64,000 nucleotides of DNA from Heterostelium album PN500. Its lineage: Eukaryota; Evosea; Eumycetozoa; Acytosteliales; Acytosteliaceae. The position numbers were made by a program, and so were the translations under genes. Every line of letters starts with the position of its first letter. Positions within the stretch are counted from its first letter, which is position 1. The DNA is taken from NCBI RefSeq assembly GCF_000004825.1, contig NW_008805063.1:806857-870856 (forward strand), written 5' to 3'. Positions 1 to 12,692 of this stretch are shown piece after piece. The notes under the pieces are model-generated. The model saw only the letters and a list, made by a program, of their open reading frames with translations, made no database searches and was not told the origin of the DNA.

Positions 1-523
1 TTAATTTTTTGAATTATTAATTAAATAAAGATATGGATTGATATCATTTTTTTTTGAGCTTTAATTCCTATGAATAATAGAAAAAAAAAAAACAGATTTC
101 TAAATTTATTGTAAAATTTAACTTTTTTTTATTTTTGAATATCAATGGTTCAAAAAAACATTAACAATTACTATGAATGAAAGTTTGCACTGTCTAATAT
201 CTCTCTTTTTAGTAATTTAACATATGTAACCCCTCGGGTTAGTGTTACAATATTGATAATAATAATAATCATTCGTTAAAACTTTAGAATTTAGATATAT
301 TATATCTATTATCAATTAAAGGTAATGATTATATACTAATACTAAAAAAAAAAAAAGAAAAAAAAAATATTTAAAAGATTGTTTTTAATCTCAAAATAAA
401 AATAATTATATAAATTAAGGAAAATGTGAACTTGATAATCTCATGAGATTACATATGAATAAAATGGATTAGATACATTTCATCAATTTTACTTTATTAT
501 AATTAATTTTGAATAAAAATTGT
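1..523. other. Spacer downstream of noxC
   Basis: AT-rich spacer with poly-A and poly-T runs and no convincing reading frame on either strand. It must hold the 3' UTR and polyadenylation region of the minus-strand oxidase gene. The only non-random feature seen is a short perfect hairpin at 227-241, listed separately. Confidence 0.7.
227..241. repeat. Perfect 6-bp hairpin
   Basis: TAACCC and GGGTTA flank the three-base loop CTC. It is the most GC-rich spot in an otherwise very AT-rich spacer. It lies about 280 bases past the noxC stop and could be a 3'-end structure, or chance. Confidence 0.3.
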
Positions 524-3500
524 TTAGAAATTCTCTTTGTGGAATTTAAATTTCGTTCCTTTTAAGCTTGTAAAGTGTTTACATTTTCCATAGAGTTCTT
601 TGGATAGTGCTGGCGGTCCACAACAAAACAATCCTATTGCTAAAGTTAGTTGGTTATCGTGAAAATTAATGAGGTTTGTTAGTTAGATGTTTTGTTTTGT
701 TTCGTTTCAATTAAATTCATTTCATATTACATACTTTCACCTGGGTATTTATTTGAATAGTAATCGAATATCGCGTCCCAATTCGGACGTCCCCAATGTG
801 TTTTGAATGGTAGGTTGGTGGTTGGATCCAATCCCTGATGTTTGAACATCTTTTCCAATCCATTCCAGAGCATAAAGGTACGTGCATCGTTCTTTGGAAT
901 ACACTGGGTGGTGAATGTGTGCACCGATATTTTCGGTGTATCGTTTCCGGTTCTCGCGATTTCCATCAGCAACTCTTCGAACCACTGGAAGCAATTGGGA
1001 TCTCTGTTTAGCCAGAAGAAGTGTACTTTCTCGAGATTGCCAATGTCCATCGCCTTTTCGTTTGACGCACCGTAGTTGCCAGAGGCACGGTTCTTCAGAG
1101 AATCCTTTTTCAGCTTGATATCCTGCAAAAGCGATGCCATCGGGGCAACACCAATGCCAGCGCCAACGAGAATGATCTGCTTCTCTTTGAGTGCGTATTG
1201 CGAAGAAGAGCCAAAAGGTCCATCGATGTTGATCTCAATGTCTTTGGCACCGACTTCCAAGTCGAGAGCATCGTTTGTTTGTTTCCTCGAGAGATAGTCA
1301 AACAGCGATTTAGTCCAACCGCCAGTCACTCGAATGTGCACACTAATATGATCTTGGAGTGGCGACGATGTCATTGTGAACGGGTGCCACTGAAGTTTCG
1401 AGATCTGCGGTACGTTGACCAACAGGTATTGTCCAGGTTTGTAGTTGAACGAGCTAGGTCTACTGAAAGTGAGATTGATCACCTTGGAATTCTTTAGACT
1501 GAAGTTGACTATCGATACTCTGTGTGTTTTTCGGCATAGACGGAATCCTCTGTCCAACATATAGAGTGCAGCAGGCCCGATGAACCACTTCCAAAACGAT
1601 GGCGGTGAGATCCAACCCTGTGATCCGTGGACAATCAACAAAATATAAAACAAAATGAAAATGTGATGTGTGTAGTAGAACCCCTCAAAGAATCTCTTTC
1701 TGAAACTCTTGAACGAACAAGCTAGCATAACGATGAGTATTGCCAGCATGAGAAATCCAGTGATTCCAGGAACACTGAGAAATATCATTGCCCAAACAGT
1801 AGGTCTGGCTGTGAAATGTGGAAACATACAACTAAAGAATACATAGTCTGGTTTGGTCGATGCAATTCCCATACCAAAGAACCAGCCGACACTTGATATC
1901 GATCGATCGATCAATCAATCAAAGTTAGTTAGTTAAATGTTTTGTTGGTTTATGTTTGCAGTTTTTCATATATACATACGTGTGAACTAATGATGCTAAA
2001 ACTAAAAACAATGCAAATATCTTGTGAAATGTAAGATATTTATCGACCGGAACCAGAGATCGTATTCTTGTATTTCTGATCCATGTGAATATTTGCTTGC
2101 ACATGGTCAGCAGTATGAATGATGCATTGAACCTGATGGTACCCGCTGCAATTCTAGTGACATATAGACCATTGCCAAACAGGTGTAGTGCCAAGAATGA
2201 GTTGGAAACAACAAAGTATGTCCAAACAGTGATTCCAACATTCATCAAAATGATCATCAATATATAAATTAACTTAATACCTTCAATATTGAAATAGGTT
2301 TTAACACCCTGTGTTGTTTTCTATTGTTATTAAGTTTAATAATTATTGTTAGTTTGTTTGTTTGTTTGTTTTTAATTAATTATATATCATTTTAACTTAC
2401 CTTTTGTTCAATTGGTTTTGTTGTTGGTTCATTATCTTTGATCGATAGCATTTCCTGTTGGAATTCCTGAAAGTCAATGATACCATCTTTGTTTTTGTCA
2501 AACTGTTCGAATACATTGTCAACCAAATTCTCCAAAGTCATATCGGATATCGATAGTCCATTCTGTTTGATTCTGAATGCCAGTACATTCTTTAAATCAA
2601 CTCTATTGATAAATCCTCTATTATAGATATCATACAAATTGAAAGCACCTATATGAAAATAATCAATCATCATTAAATTCTATTAGTTAACTATTCAATT
2701 GCATGCGATATTTGTTATTCTATTTAATAAATACTTTTAATTCTATCTTCTTTTGTACCTCTATTTGACATAATCAAGTAAATTTGATTGATTATATCGA
2801 ATAGATTGACATAAGATGTTATTTTCTCTTTGTCTTTCTCCTTCTCCTTCTCTTTCTTTGCTTTCTTTTTAAATAGTTTATTATCTTTCTTTGTACTACT
2901 TTGTTTGTTGTTTTTATTATTTTTATTGATATCTACATCATCATTATTAATGGTACTGTTATTATTGTTATTATTATTATTATCTTGTTCGGTAGTTATA
3001 CTTTTATTATGATCATCATTTGAACTGTCACTACTACTAATATTACTGCTAATGTTATTACTACTACTTCCTGAGCTATTTTCAATGTCATCATCCTCAT
3101 CATTATCATTATCATCATTATTATTATCATCAATATTATCATTATCATTGTTATTATTGTTATTATTTTCGATGATATTATTAAGGTTATTCTCAATGGT
3201 TGGAGTATTGTCAGCAGTTGATGTAAAGTTACATTGTTCTTCTAGTGGACTGTTGGTAAGACTTGTTGGTTGACTACTGTCAGTGTTTTGCAATGGTATG
3301 TTGTAGAATGATGGTGTTTCAATTGGAAATGATCCAGCAATCGGTCTTTTCAATATATTGATCTTGCTATTGTTGTTGTTGCTGTCACTGAAACTACTGG
3401 TGTCACTCGACAAAGCACTATTATGACTCTCAACACTGCTACTCATATAGTTATTGATAAAGCTCTGGCTTGGTTTATCATCTTGACAACTAACAATATT

Positions 3501-4311
3501 ACCATTATTGTTATTGTTATCAATATTATTACTATTATTATTATTAGTTGTTATTACATTGTTTGTTGTAATTATATCTTTTAAATTATTTTTACTAATA
3601 TTATGTTTGTTATTGCTATTACTATTATTAATGTTATTACTATGATGATTGTTGTTGTTGTTGCTGTTATTATTATTAGTTGAGGTGAATCTATCAGTTG
3701 CTCTACTTTTATCGTTGTACTGGAAGTGATGGAATATCAAATCGATGAGCATAACATCTTCTATTTTGAAGAGTGCTGTAAATTCATTACGATCAATCAG
3801 AATGAATCGATTGTCGTGATTGCAATTTCCATCGTTGGTAGTGCTTTCGTTATTTTTACATTTAATAAATTCCCTAATAATGTGTTCATTCTCTAAATTT
3901 GGTAATTATTTTTGTATAAAAATAAAAAAGTGTGATTAGTCAAATATTTCCAAATTTGGGTTTGTTATTATTTTCTAATTTATCTCCAATTTTAATGTGT
4001 TATTAAAAATAATTTTTTGATAAAATTAATCTATTTTAGATATTTATTTATACTTTAACAAATAATAATTAAATAGAAATAAAGTAAATACCTTTATATT
4101 TTTCAATTATTATCTGTTGGTAATCTGGCATTATCCTATTAATTGAATTACTTCTGTTTACACCTATATGGGGTAATTCATTTAAACTCTGATCCAATTG
4201 TCGAATTGAATGAATGTCATGGGGATTCTTTATCTCTTGAATCTGTGATAGAGGTATTTGGACATTGTTATGGAATATTCTAAGTTCATTGAGTGATGGC
4301 ATACGATCCAT
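524..4311 (-). CDS. noxC: Superoxide-generating NADPH oxidase with EF hands (NoxC / NOX5 type)
   Basis: Membrane flavocytochrome that moves electrons from NADPH through FAD and two haems to O2. Six exons, all closing in frame to 1075 aa: 4311-4092, 3892-2735, 2648-2401, 2308-1980, 1891-735, 639-524. A degenerate EF loop ([10 protein letters not shown], ~465-474) is followed by a canonical one ([12 protein letters not shown], ~510-521), so calcium control is likely. Haem histidines are visible in the pairs [16 protein letters not shown] and [15 protein letters not shown]. The FAD site is HPFTMTSSP and the NADPH site GAGIGVAP. The last exon carries [15 protein letters not shown] and the classic C-terminus KFHKENF. 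About 230 Asn/Ser-rich residues sit ahead of the EF pair. Length is close to D. discoideum NoxC (about 1140 aa, from memory). Confidence 0.93.
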
Positions 4312-7045
4312 TTTTTTTTCAGAAGATATAAATAACTAAATATTCTAAAAATATTTTATCAATAAACAAACAAATTTATTAATTAATAAAATTAATTATT
4401 CTATTTATAAATTAATATAAATTTAATTAAAAGAAGCAATAAAGATTAAAAATTTAATATTTTTTAGTGTTCAACCGGAATCCTATTTGTATAAAATATT
4501 TATAAAAGGAAATCTACAAAAATAAATGAAAATATGTACATACCAAATGGTGTGATTATTTTTATCAGTAAATATTTAAAAGATAAAAATGGTCAGTTCC
4601 AAACTGAGATAGTAAATATTTTCATTCAGAAGAGAGAATAAAAAAAAAAGTATAGAGTGTGTATTTAGATAAACTCCAAACAGGTGAACCAATCGGACTT
4701 TTGTTAGAATTTGAAAAGATGAAAACTGATTATGAATGGTTATTGTCCACGCTTTATTTATAATGGATTGCAGTTCAACTCTATCAATTATTAAAAGTTT
4801 TTATATCTATTTTTAAAAAAATGTATTATTATTTGTATTTTAAGTTTTAATATTGTTGTTGTTTCTGCTACTGTAGTTGTTATTTTTGTTATTGTTGTTG
4901 TTGTTATTTGTGTTTTTAAAAATGGAAGCACAAATTTGTATAAATCTAATCTTCTATAGTATTTCTATTTAAAATAGATAAGTAGTATTGTTGTTATTAA
5001 CAACCAGATGGAAAAAAAAAAAAATACTAGAATTTATTATTATATAAATTATTAATAGCTACTAAGCATATAATAAAATAGAATCTATAGTAAAACACAC
5101 ACACACTAATTCTTTTCTGAATCTTGATATCATAGATTTTTATTGTACAATATTTGAATATTAAATATCAACAATACTCTGTCACACCACCCAAAAATAC
5201 CAGAAGCAACACCAGAAACGCGAGAATCTCAACGAAACCACCCTACCTACACACTCTCAGATTTATATATAAATTTAAATAAGTTCCAATTAAGTTTGTC
5301 CACTAGAATTTCATGCTTGGTGTTTATTTTGCCAAGTCGTGGAATCGCTCAAATAAAAATGTGATGTAATATTAAAAAGTATGGTTTGATCTCTTCATAC
5401 TCGTCGTCCTTTCTCACTGTTATTTCCTCTCATTTCTTTTTATCATGACTATTATTTGTAAATGAAGAACATATTAACTCTTTTTTTCTGTTTTTTTTTC
5501 ATTTTTATTTGGCTTGGTTAATTAATAATGTATGATCCACACACACTCCAAACCATTTCATATATTGCCAAGAACCAACCAGCCAGTTTCAAATCCAAAC
5601 ACCACCTCCATTTTTGTTTCTTTTTTCAAAAAATATACTATATACAGGTAGAGCAATAAAAACATCCCACAAATTTAAATACTTTTCAACTCCCAATAAC
5701 AACAAATACCAACAAACATTAACAACAACAACAACCAACATCCCAAACAATTTAAATATAGACTAAAATTCCAAAGCTCTTATTACATTAATGAAAAAAT
5801 ATATTAAAATTCCAAATTGTATTGTCAAAAACAATTTTGAATGATCATATTCATTCCTATCTTAGTTTCACTGACTGGTTAGTTGTATTGATAATGTGTT
5901 TAATAATTGACCTTTTTGATTCAACCACAACATGAACGCATGATATCATTGAAAATAAAACAAATCACACACACACAAATAAATAATACGTTTATTATAT
6001 AAATAATATCTTCATTGTTGACCTAATCAAACACATATATCTTGTGATTCAATCTATCACCAAATAGAGAATACACACTCGAATCAATCACAAACACACA
6101 CACACCACTTAAACAACACATCTCGACCACCACTTTAATACGATACCACACATCAATCAGCATTATTTGTGTAGTGAGACATCGTTTTCCCTGTTTAATC
6201 AAAGAGATAAATAAAAAAAAATCTTATCTTATTTGGTTATCTTTTATTTTACAAAGAAATAGATCTAAATTAAATGTCTCAGTGTGTCATGAATTAATAA
6301 ACAAATTTAATTGAAATGTGAGTGTAAACTACAAGCATTTGATGAATATATTTAAATATTACTATTATCAGTGTAACAATTCGTTCATTGTGATTGATTA
6401 TCATTTATAATTATAATTGTCATTAATTACAATAAGTTGGTTGATGGATATAATCATCACGACGACGTTCATTTCACTATCTATTTATATATAGTTACTT
6501 ACTTTTGTGTTAATATGTTTCGTTGTATTATAAATAATGAATGGTGAGATACATAATATTGTTAATAAATTCATAAAATCAGCATTTCATTGGAGATTGT
6601 ATTTTTATTTATATTAATATTTAAATATACAATTAGTTGATACTGGTTGTTGTTACTTGTTATTGTGTTGTGTTTAGTTTTGTTTTAAATTAGGATATAT
6701 ATGTTGATTTGATTTCGATTGTTAACAATATTGCACTATATAAAGCAATATTCATTAGTTCGAAAAGATAAATGAAAAGAAAGGGTGAGGGGGTATAAGA
6801 TACCAATATGTTACAACTCTCTCTTACTAGAAATTAACATCTAGCTTTTCAATTATTGGTGATGTTGATGATAATGATTGATGATGGTGTTTAGATGATT
6901 ATAATAATAAAAAAAAAATAAAACTTAAAATTTTAGCTATATGTATGTAATATAAATATATATATATATATAAAATATAAATTGTTCCTATTGGTAAGAA
7001 CTATATATTTAAACTGATGTTATTGTTGTTTTTGTTTTTTTTTTT
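4312..7045. other. Long spacer: noxC promoter side and gelsolin-gene 3' side
   Basis: No supported gene in 2.7 kb. It lies upstream of noxC and downstream of the gelsolin-repeat gene, both minus strand. From about 5090 to 6180 the plus strand carries repeated CA-rich blocks (CACACACACAC near 5096, 5966 and 6095; CACCACCCAAA near 5182; CACCACCTCC near 5602), read as GT-rich on the noxC strand. A small perfect inverted repeat, TCAGTT-CCA-AACTGA, lies at 4593-4607, and CTTGG...CCAAG flanks 5315-5335. Poly-A/T runs occur throughout. Confidence 0.6.
5095..6180 (-). promoter_or_regulatory. GT-rich (on minus strand) upstream region of noxC
   Basis: Clusters of CA dinucleotides and CACCACC-type motifs on the plus strand read as GTGTGTG and GGTGGTG on the noxC strand. 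Dictyostelid developmental promoters are known to use GT-rich G-boxes bound by GBF, so this could be a distal noxC control region. It lies 0.8-1.9 kb upstream of the start codon, which is far for this group. The motifs are seen; the function is inferred. Confidence 0.25.
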
Positions 7046-10000
7046 TCAAATTGATTGATCATCATCATTGGTTGATGAAGATGTCGAATCATTCAATCCA
7101 CTTTTGATTTTTGGAGAGAAACTAGAGTTGTTGTTCGAATTGTGATTGATACCGAGACGTAGAGGTGATCCATGTGATCCAGTACGACTGTGTTTTGCCT
7201 TTCTACGAGTGAGGTGAGGACTGCTGTTACTGCTGCTCGACGTCGATCCACTGTTGTTGTCGAGTGTGAATTCGGGTGGTGGCAACTCGCACGACTTTGA
7301 GATCGGTGACGATGTAGGTGTACTATTCTGACTGAGAGATCTTGCTCTATTCTTCTTTTTCTTTCCTTTCTTTGCCATCGATTTTGGACTATTCATTATA
7401 TTGAAGGCATCGTATGAGAACAAAAGATCACCACTCTCTGACATGGTAACAGCGTCACCGGCGTTATTGCTCTTTGGATGCATGGGCGGTTTACCTGATT
7501 TACCGATTGCTCTCTCTGGAGTTGCTTCAGACGATTGAGATTCCAATGGTGGTGTTGTAATAATTGAAGGTGTTTCCTCTGTTAACTCGGAAGAAGAAGA
7601 AGATGGATCTGGATCTACATTTTTCTCTTCCACCTTTTCTTCAATTACCTCAGTGTCTGTTGTTGTTGTTGTTGTTGTTGTTTGTTCAACAGTTTCTACT
7701 TGATTGTCTTCAACTACTACTTCTACTTCCTCAACATTCTCTTTGGTTGTTGGCTCATCAACTTGTTCCTTGACTTCTTCAACTTGATTGACTTGCTCCT
7801 CTTTGATCTCTTCGACTACTACTACTTGTTCGTCAACATCCTCTTTGACTTGTGTAGTAACTTCAGTTGGTGGATTGGAATCGGTTGTTGCTGGTGTAGA
7901 ACTGTTGGTATTTTCAGCCAGTAAGTCGGCAGCGGCAGCAGCTTGTTGCTCTTCCAATTTCTTTTGTTGTTCTTCCAACTTTCTTTGTTGCTCTTCGGAT
8001 GCCAATTTTTGTGTTCTGACTTCACGTGGATCAATGAAAACCTTTGGTTTCGTAATCTTCCAGGAAATGAAAGCTGATCTAAACGCGGCAGACTCCTCAC
8101 CGTCATTCTCTACTTGTACAGTGACACCATCTGGTCTTTCGTCTTCGGCAGTCTCCAAGTACTCTTGGGCAACCTTCATTGTCATCTCAAACTTGGCGTC
8201 GGTAGTCTTGGTTCCTCTCCATACATAGAGTGAGTTGTGACGATCGAGAATCAAATTCTCCTCGTGATTCAAATCGACCTGTGCAAATGGCTTTACTTCT
8301 TCGGCCTTGAAGATACCAGAGTTCTCAGTGCAGAGGAACAGCTTGTTCTTCTTTGGCTTCTCATCGGAGTCCAGCGATGGATAGTCTTGTTTGCCACCAA
8401 TGATCTTCCAGAACGACTCTGGCTCTTCGCCCTCCTCAATCTCTCTGACACCGGCTTCAAACTCTGGTGGTAAGAAAGTGAAGAGATCCGACGCCAACTG
8501 TCTCTCTGCATCGTTACTGGCTTTACCATGCCACACTAAAATACATTTCTTTGGCAGAATGATTGTGAAGGAATCCAACGAACATAATCTCGATGCCGAT
8601 ATCTCTGACACCTGAGTTCCTCTAACATTACCCTCTTCACCTCTAATTTGGAACATCATTGGTTTTGCCAAAGATAATTCCTCCTATAAATAATAATAAA
8701 AGTTCAATTTCAATTGATTAATATATATTACTTGTTTGTTTTTCTAGTTAACTCTATTCTTACATTTAATACAATTGTCTCATTTCCAAATAGTTGAATA
8801 AATTCATATGGCTCTCTACCCTGTGCGACTCTGTACTCGATTGGATCGTCGGATTGAAGTGATTGCATCTTCTTTTGAATCTCTTTGAACAGTCCGAATT
8901 TGTAGGAGATGTACGCTCTGTTACTGCTGTAGCATCCTTCCCAGTAGAATATGGCAGACTTGATCGAGTTCTTTCCGTCTGGTTTGTAGATGAAATTGCA
9001 CACGTACGATCGGTTCGAATAGAAGATTCCAAAGTCGTCTTCCTCCACCTTTTGCCACTGAGATTTCACATAGGACCAAACTAGCAGCTTACCCTTGCTG
9101 TCCTTGCTACCCAGGTGTATTTGGGCGACCTCCTTATCTTGGTGCATCTCCTTGACATTGAAGCTGAGTGCTTCTTTCTTCTTGCCGAGATTCAGGTACG
9201 ACTGGATCGGTTTGCCTTCCTTCTCCTTCCAGGTGGCAAACTTTGAGCGGAATATACAACCCTCGGATCCATCATACTCTGCGGTGATCGCAGTGTTGGC
9301 AGGACGCTCAAACATGGTGAGGAATCGCTTTGCCAGAGTCATAGAGACTTCCTTCTCCTCGGTAGTGGACTTTTCACCCTGCCAGACATAGATCTCATGC
9401 TCACAATCGAAAATAAAACAACTGGTGGGGACAAACATCTCTTGTGTGATAACCTCCTCCTCGATTGGGATGACATTGAGTTTGCCATCGACCTTTCCAA
9501 CTCTATATAAGAAATACTCTGGTTCTCTCTCGAGACCATCTTCATCCAGTAGCAAATCACTCGATTCCTTAGTAACCACCAATTTCGATCCTTTTGGAAC
9601 ACCAAGACACCAATTAAATGTTGGATGTTCTTCACCAAATTCTATGAAAAAAAAAAAAAAAAAAACAATCACAATTAATTAATTAATAATCAACTTAACT
9701 AGTATCTGATGTTTTATATTTTTAACATATATATCTAAACTTACCTAAGGGTTGTACAGCTCTTTGACATCCAATTTCAACTTTTAACTTTTGAGCCATT
9801 TGTATGGCTTTTGCTTTCTTTTGTGAGTGAATCTTGTCGGTTGACCATACAAACATATAACTATCACTCTGCATGATGAATGCATCATTCAAGTTCAATG
9901 ACTTTGGTGAGAGTGGCACCGGAATATAATGATATGGCTCTTTCTTACCGGTAACTTGAATCAATTTAGCACCATGATGAATATTAATAGATGACACAAC

Positions 10001-10594
10001 TGGTTGATCTTGTTGTTGTTGTTGTTGTTGTTCAGTTGTTGTCTCCTTTACTTCTGTAGTTGTTGTTGCTGTTGTAACTGGTACTGGTACATCATCTGTA
10101 ATTGTTGGTACAACTTGTTCAGATTGATCTAGTTGTTGTTGATCTTCTTCTAGCTGTGTTGTTTCTGGAACTGATTGTTGTTCTACCTCTACCTCTACCT
10201 CTACCTCTACTTCGACTTCGACTTCTACTTCTACTTCTACTTGTTCTTGATTTGATTGTTGATTGTCAGAAGCAGCAACATCAGTTTGACTATTATTACA
10301 TTGGTCATCATCACCATCGGTAGTTGTATTGTTAGCAGTGTCATCCGATGCATATACAGATAAACTAACAACAACATTTACATTGGTATTATCATCTATC
10401 TTTTGTACATCTGTTTGGTTCTCTTCTTCCTCTACTTCCTCCTCTTGATCAATCGCCAATGGTGAAGATTCTGTTGATGAAGTTTGCTCCACTAATTGGT
10501 CACCACTATTTTCATTATCTTCCAATTGATCGATCTGATCAACAACAACAACAGGTTGATCTTCTTGTTGTACAACTTCACTATCAATCTCCAT
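7046..10594 (-). CDS. Gelsolin-repeat protein (GRP125/villin-related)
   Basis: Actin-regulator family protein with about five gelsolin-type repeats. Three exons close in frame to 1121 aa: 10594-9745, 9641-8764, 8683-7046. Residues 1-195 are acidic and low complexity, with poly-Gln and an alternating Glu-Val tract. Repeats occupy roughly 200-290, 295-430, 445-570, 577-680 and 690-790; visible cores include YVWQGEKST, AIFYWEGCYSSNRAY, ILVWHGKAS and SLYVWRGTKTTDAKF. The C-terminus (~800-1121) is disordered, with Glu/Val/Thr runs, Lys-rich KKGKKKKNRARS and Ser tracts. Size and layout (disordered N-terminus, central repeats) resemble D. discoideum GRP125 (gnrA), a phototaxis-linked protein with little actin binding, but orthology is not proven. 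It shares an upstream region with ndufa6, transcribed the other way. Confidence 0.85.
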
Positions 10595-11237
10595 TCTCTG
10601 ACAATCAAAAGAAACCTTCCTTCTTTATTTCAAATAGAATTGATTTATTGATTGATTTGCTGATTGATATAATAATATATATCTAACTAATCTAAATATA
10701 CAAATAAAAATAAAATACAAAAGTAATAGTAAAAATACAATTAATTGATGATAAGATAGTTGTTTTAATAAAAAAAAAACTAAAATTATACAATTCAATT
10801 TTAAAATACAATAATAATTATAACAAAATATAAATCAATGTATATAAAAATTGATATTTATATTGTTGATGTTGACTTTATATGTTATATATTAATAAAT
10901 TTATTATCTTTTGATAAAAAGCAAAAAAAATGGGTTGGTTTTTATTAATAAAATCTTAACAACTTTAACCAACATTGTAAAAAAAATTCGAAAAAAAAAA
11001 AATATTATTCAAATAAAAGACTTTGTTTGTTGTGTGTCTGGTAACAACTATCATAGTAAAATTAAAGATTGTTTTGTCAATTTTAAATAATATATCTTTC
11101 TTTTTATTTTTTATTAAATCGAAAAAAAAAGTAGATGAGTTTGCTTTTAAAGTAAATAATTGATTGATATTAAAATTATATGTTACATATTAATAATATT
11201 TTCGATTATTATTTTTTTCATTTTTTTTAAAATTTTT

Positions 11238-11268
<31 letters not shown>

Positions 11269-11338
11269 GATTGTTTCAGCAGTGAGATCAGTAATCTAAA
11301 TTAACAAAGTTATATAATATAGAGTAGAATACAATAGA
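10595..11338. other. Divergent promoter region between gelsolin-repeat gene and ndufa6
   Basis: 744 bases between two genes that start in opposite directions, so it should serve both promoters. It is made of A/T runs, including an uninterrupted run of 26 T at 11243-11268 that ends about 70 bases before the ndufa6 start, a common arrangement near dictyostelid transcription starts. No reading frame is supported. Confidence 0.6.
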
Positions 11339-11930
11339 ATGTCATCTAATTTATTGGCTATCAAGACACTCAGACCAGCAATTGTCAGTGCATCATTGCC
11401 AGTTGCACAAAAAAGATGTTTGAAATTATATAGAAATGCACTTCGTTCAGTACCTGTCATCATTCAATACTACAATCTCTCATACAACGTCTCTGAAATG
11501 AAACAAAGAATCAGAGGTATGTTCTATGACACTCGATCGAGTAAAGAAAGATATCAATCATAAAACAAAACAATCAATAATTACAACAACTATTGTATTG
11601 GTTGTATTGTGTGATTGATATAAAGATATGATTTTTCTTTTTACTAATATTAATAATTTTTTATCAAATCAAAATATAATCAATCAAAATGTGATCACAC
11701 CTACCTATATTTATATATATAATACAGCTGACTTTGAACAATATTCAAATATTACAGACAAGACTATTTTAGATCGTGTTGCTTTCATTGGTGAAACAGA
11801 ACTCTTTGACGCAGTATCATTATTAAAGACTAGATCTCATGTTGTAAACTATTTCGAAGAACAAATCACACCAGCCAAGCAATTGTCTGAAGGTGAAGAT
11901 CTATTAAAGAAGTTCTTTGCCAAGATTTAA
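11339..11930 (+). CDS. ndufa6: NADH dehydrogenase (complex I) subunit NDUFA6, LYR protein
   Basis: Accessory subunit of mitochondrial complex I; LYR-motif proteins bind acyl carrier protein. Two exons, 11339-11516 and 11728-11930, close in frame to 126 aa, the usual family length. The motif LYRNALRSVP sits near residue 30, followed by helices with IIQYYNL, as in NDUFA6. The 211-base intron uses AG/GTATGT and ACAG. The 5' intron boundary falls inside IRG, and the second exon continues ADFEQYSNITDK. The start codon is the first ATG after the long T run. Mitochondrial location is inferred from the family. Confidence 0.88.
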
Positions 11931-12692
11931 ATTATAAATAGTATTTTTATCGATAAAAATCAATAACAATAATAAATTTAATAAACAACAAACCAAACCA
12001 TAATACAATAATCATAACATAATCAAAACAATATTTTTAAATACGAATCAAATCATTAAGGTTTCATGTGATATCATCTCACAGTTAACTTGACTCTAGT
12101 ATATCAAATGAAAGAAAGAAAAAAGATAACCACAACTAATTAAAACTAAAATTACTTAATTCTATTAGTATAATTATTGTTGTTTATTAGACGTTAAGTT
12201 TTATCAATTTATAATTTTAATTTTGTTACAATCATTGTTATTGTCATGCGAGATTAGAAAAATTATTAGATATCAATTGCAATAATATGCTCTTGATCAC
12301 ACATTTTTATATTTTATATTATTTTATTTATTTTAATTTTTTTTCATATGACAGTCCGATGTGTTCGGCAACCAGTGTGTTGTCGTTATACAACTTGAAA
12401 CTTGATATCATATCATTGATAAGTGTTTGACTTTAAATTGTGTTGGTGGGCTTCAATTTCAGGGTTTTAAAAAAATAAAATAAAAATAAAAATAAAATAA
12501 AAAAATAAAAGAGTTTTTATATATTTTTTTCAAAAAAAAGATCTTTATTGTTTTTTTTTTCAGTCAATTGTTTGATTATTTATATTTGTTTGTTAGTTTG
12601 TTTGTTATTACTACTATTTTTGCTATATATTATATAGATATTTGTATATTATTTTATTATTACTGATTAGACCAAATAATTAGAAAAAAGAC
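11931..12692. other. Spacer with an unexplained higher-GC island
   Basis: Mostly AT-rich, holding the ndufa6 3' end and the promoter of the SH3 gene. The exception is about 12345-12470, where base composition becomes balanced and two adjacent hairpins appear (CCGA-TGTGT-TCGG at 12356-12368; CAAC-CAGTGT-GTTG at 12369-12382). Short frames in this island (minus: MISSFKLYNDNTLVAEHIG; plus: SATSVLSLYNLKLDIIS) are too short to call. Confidence 0.5.

Noticed and set aside
2830-3273. Plus-strand Leu/Ser-rich frames
   Set aside because: They are the antisense of the Asn-rich noxC exon; AAT/ATT repeats always create such frames.
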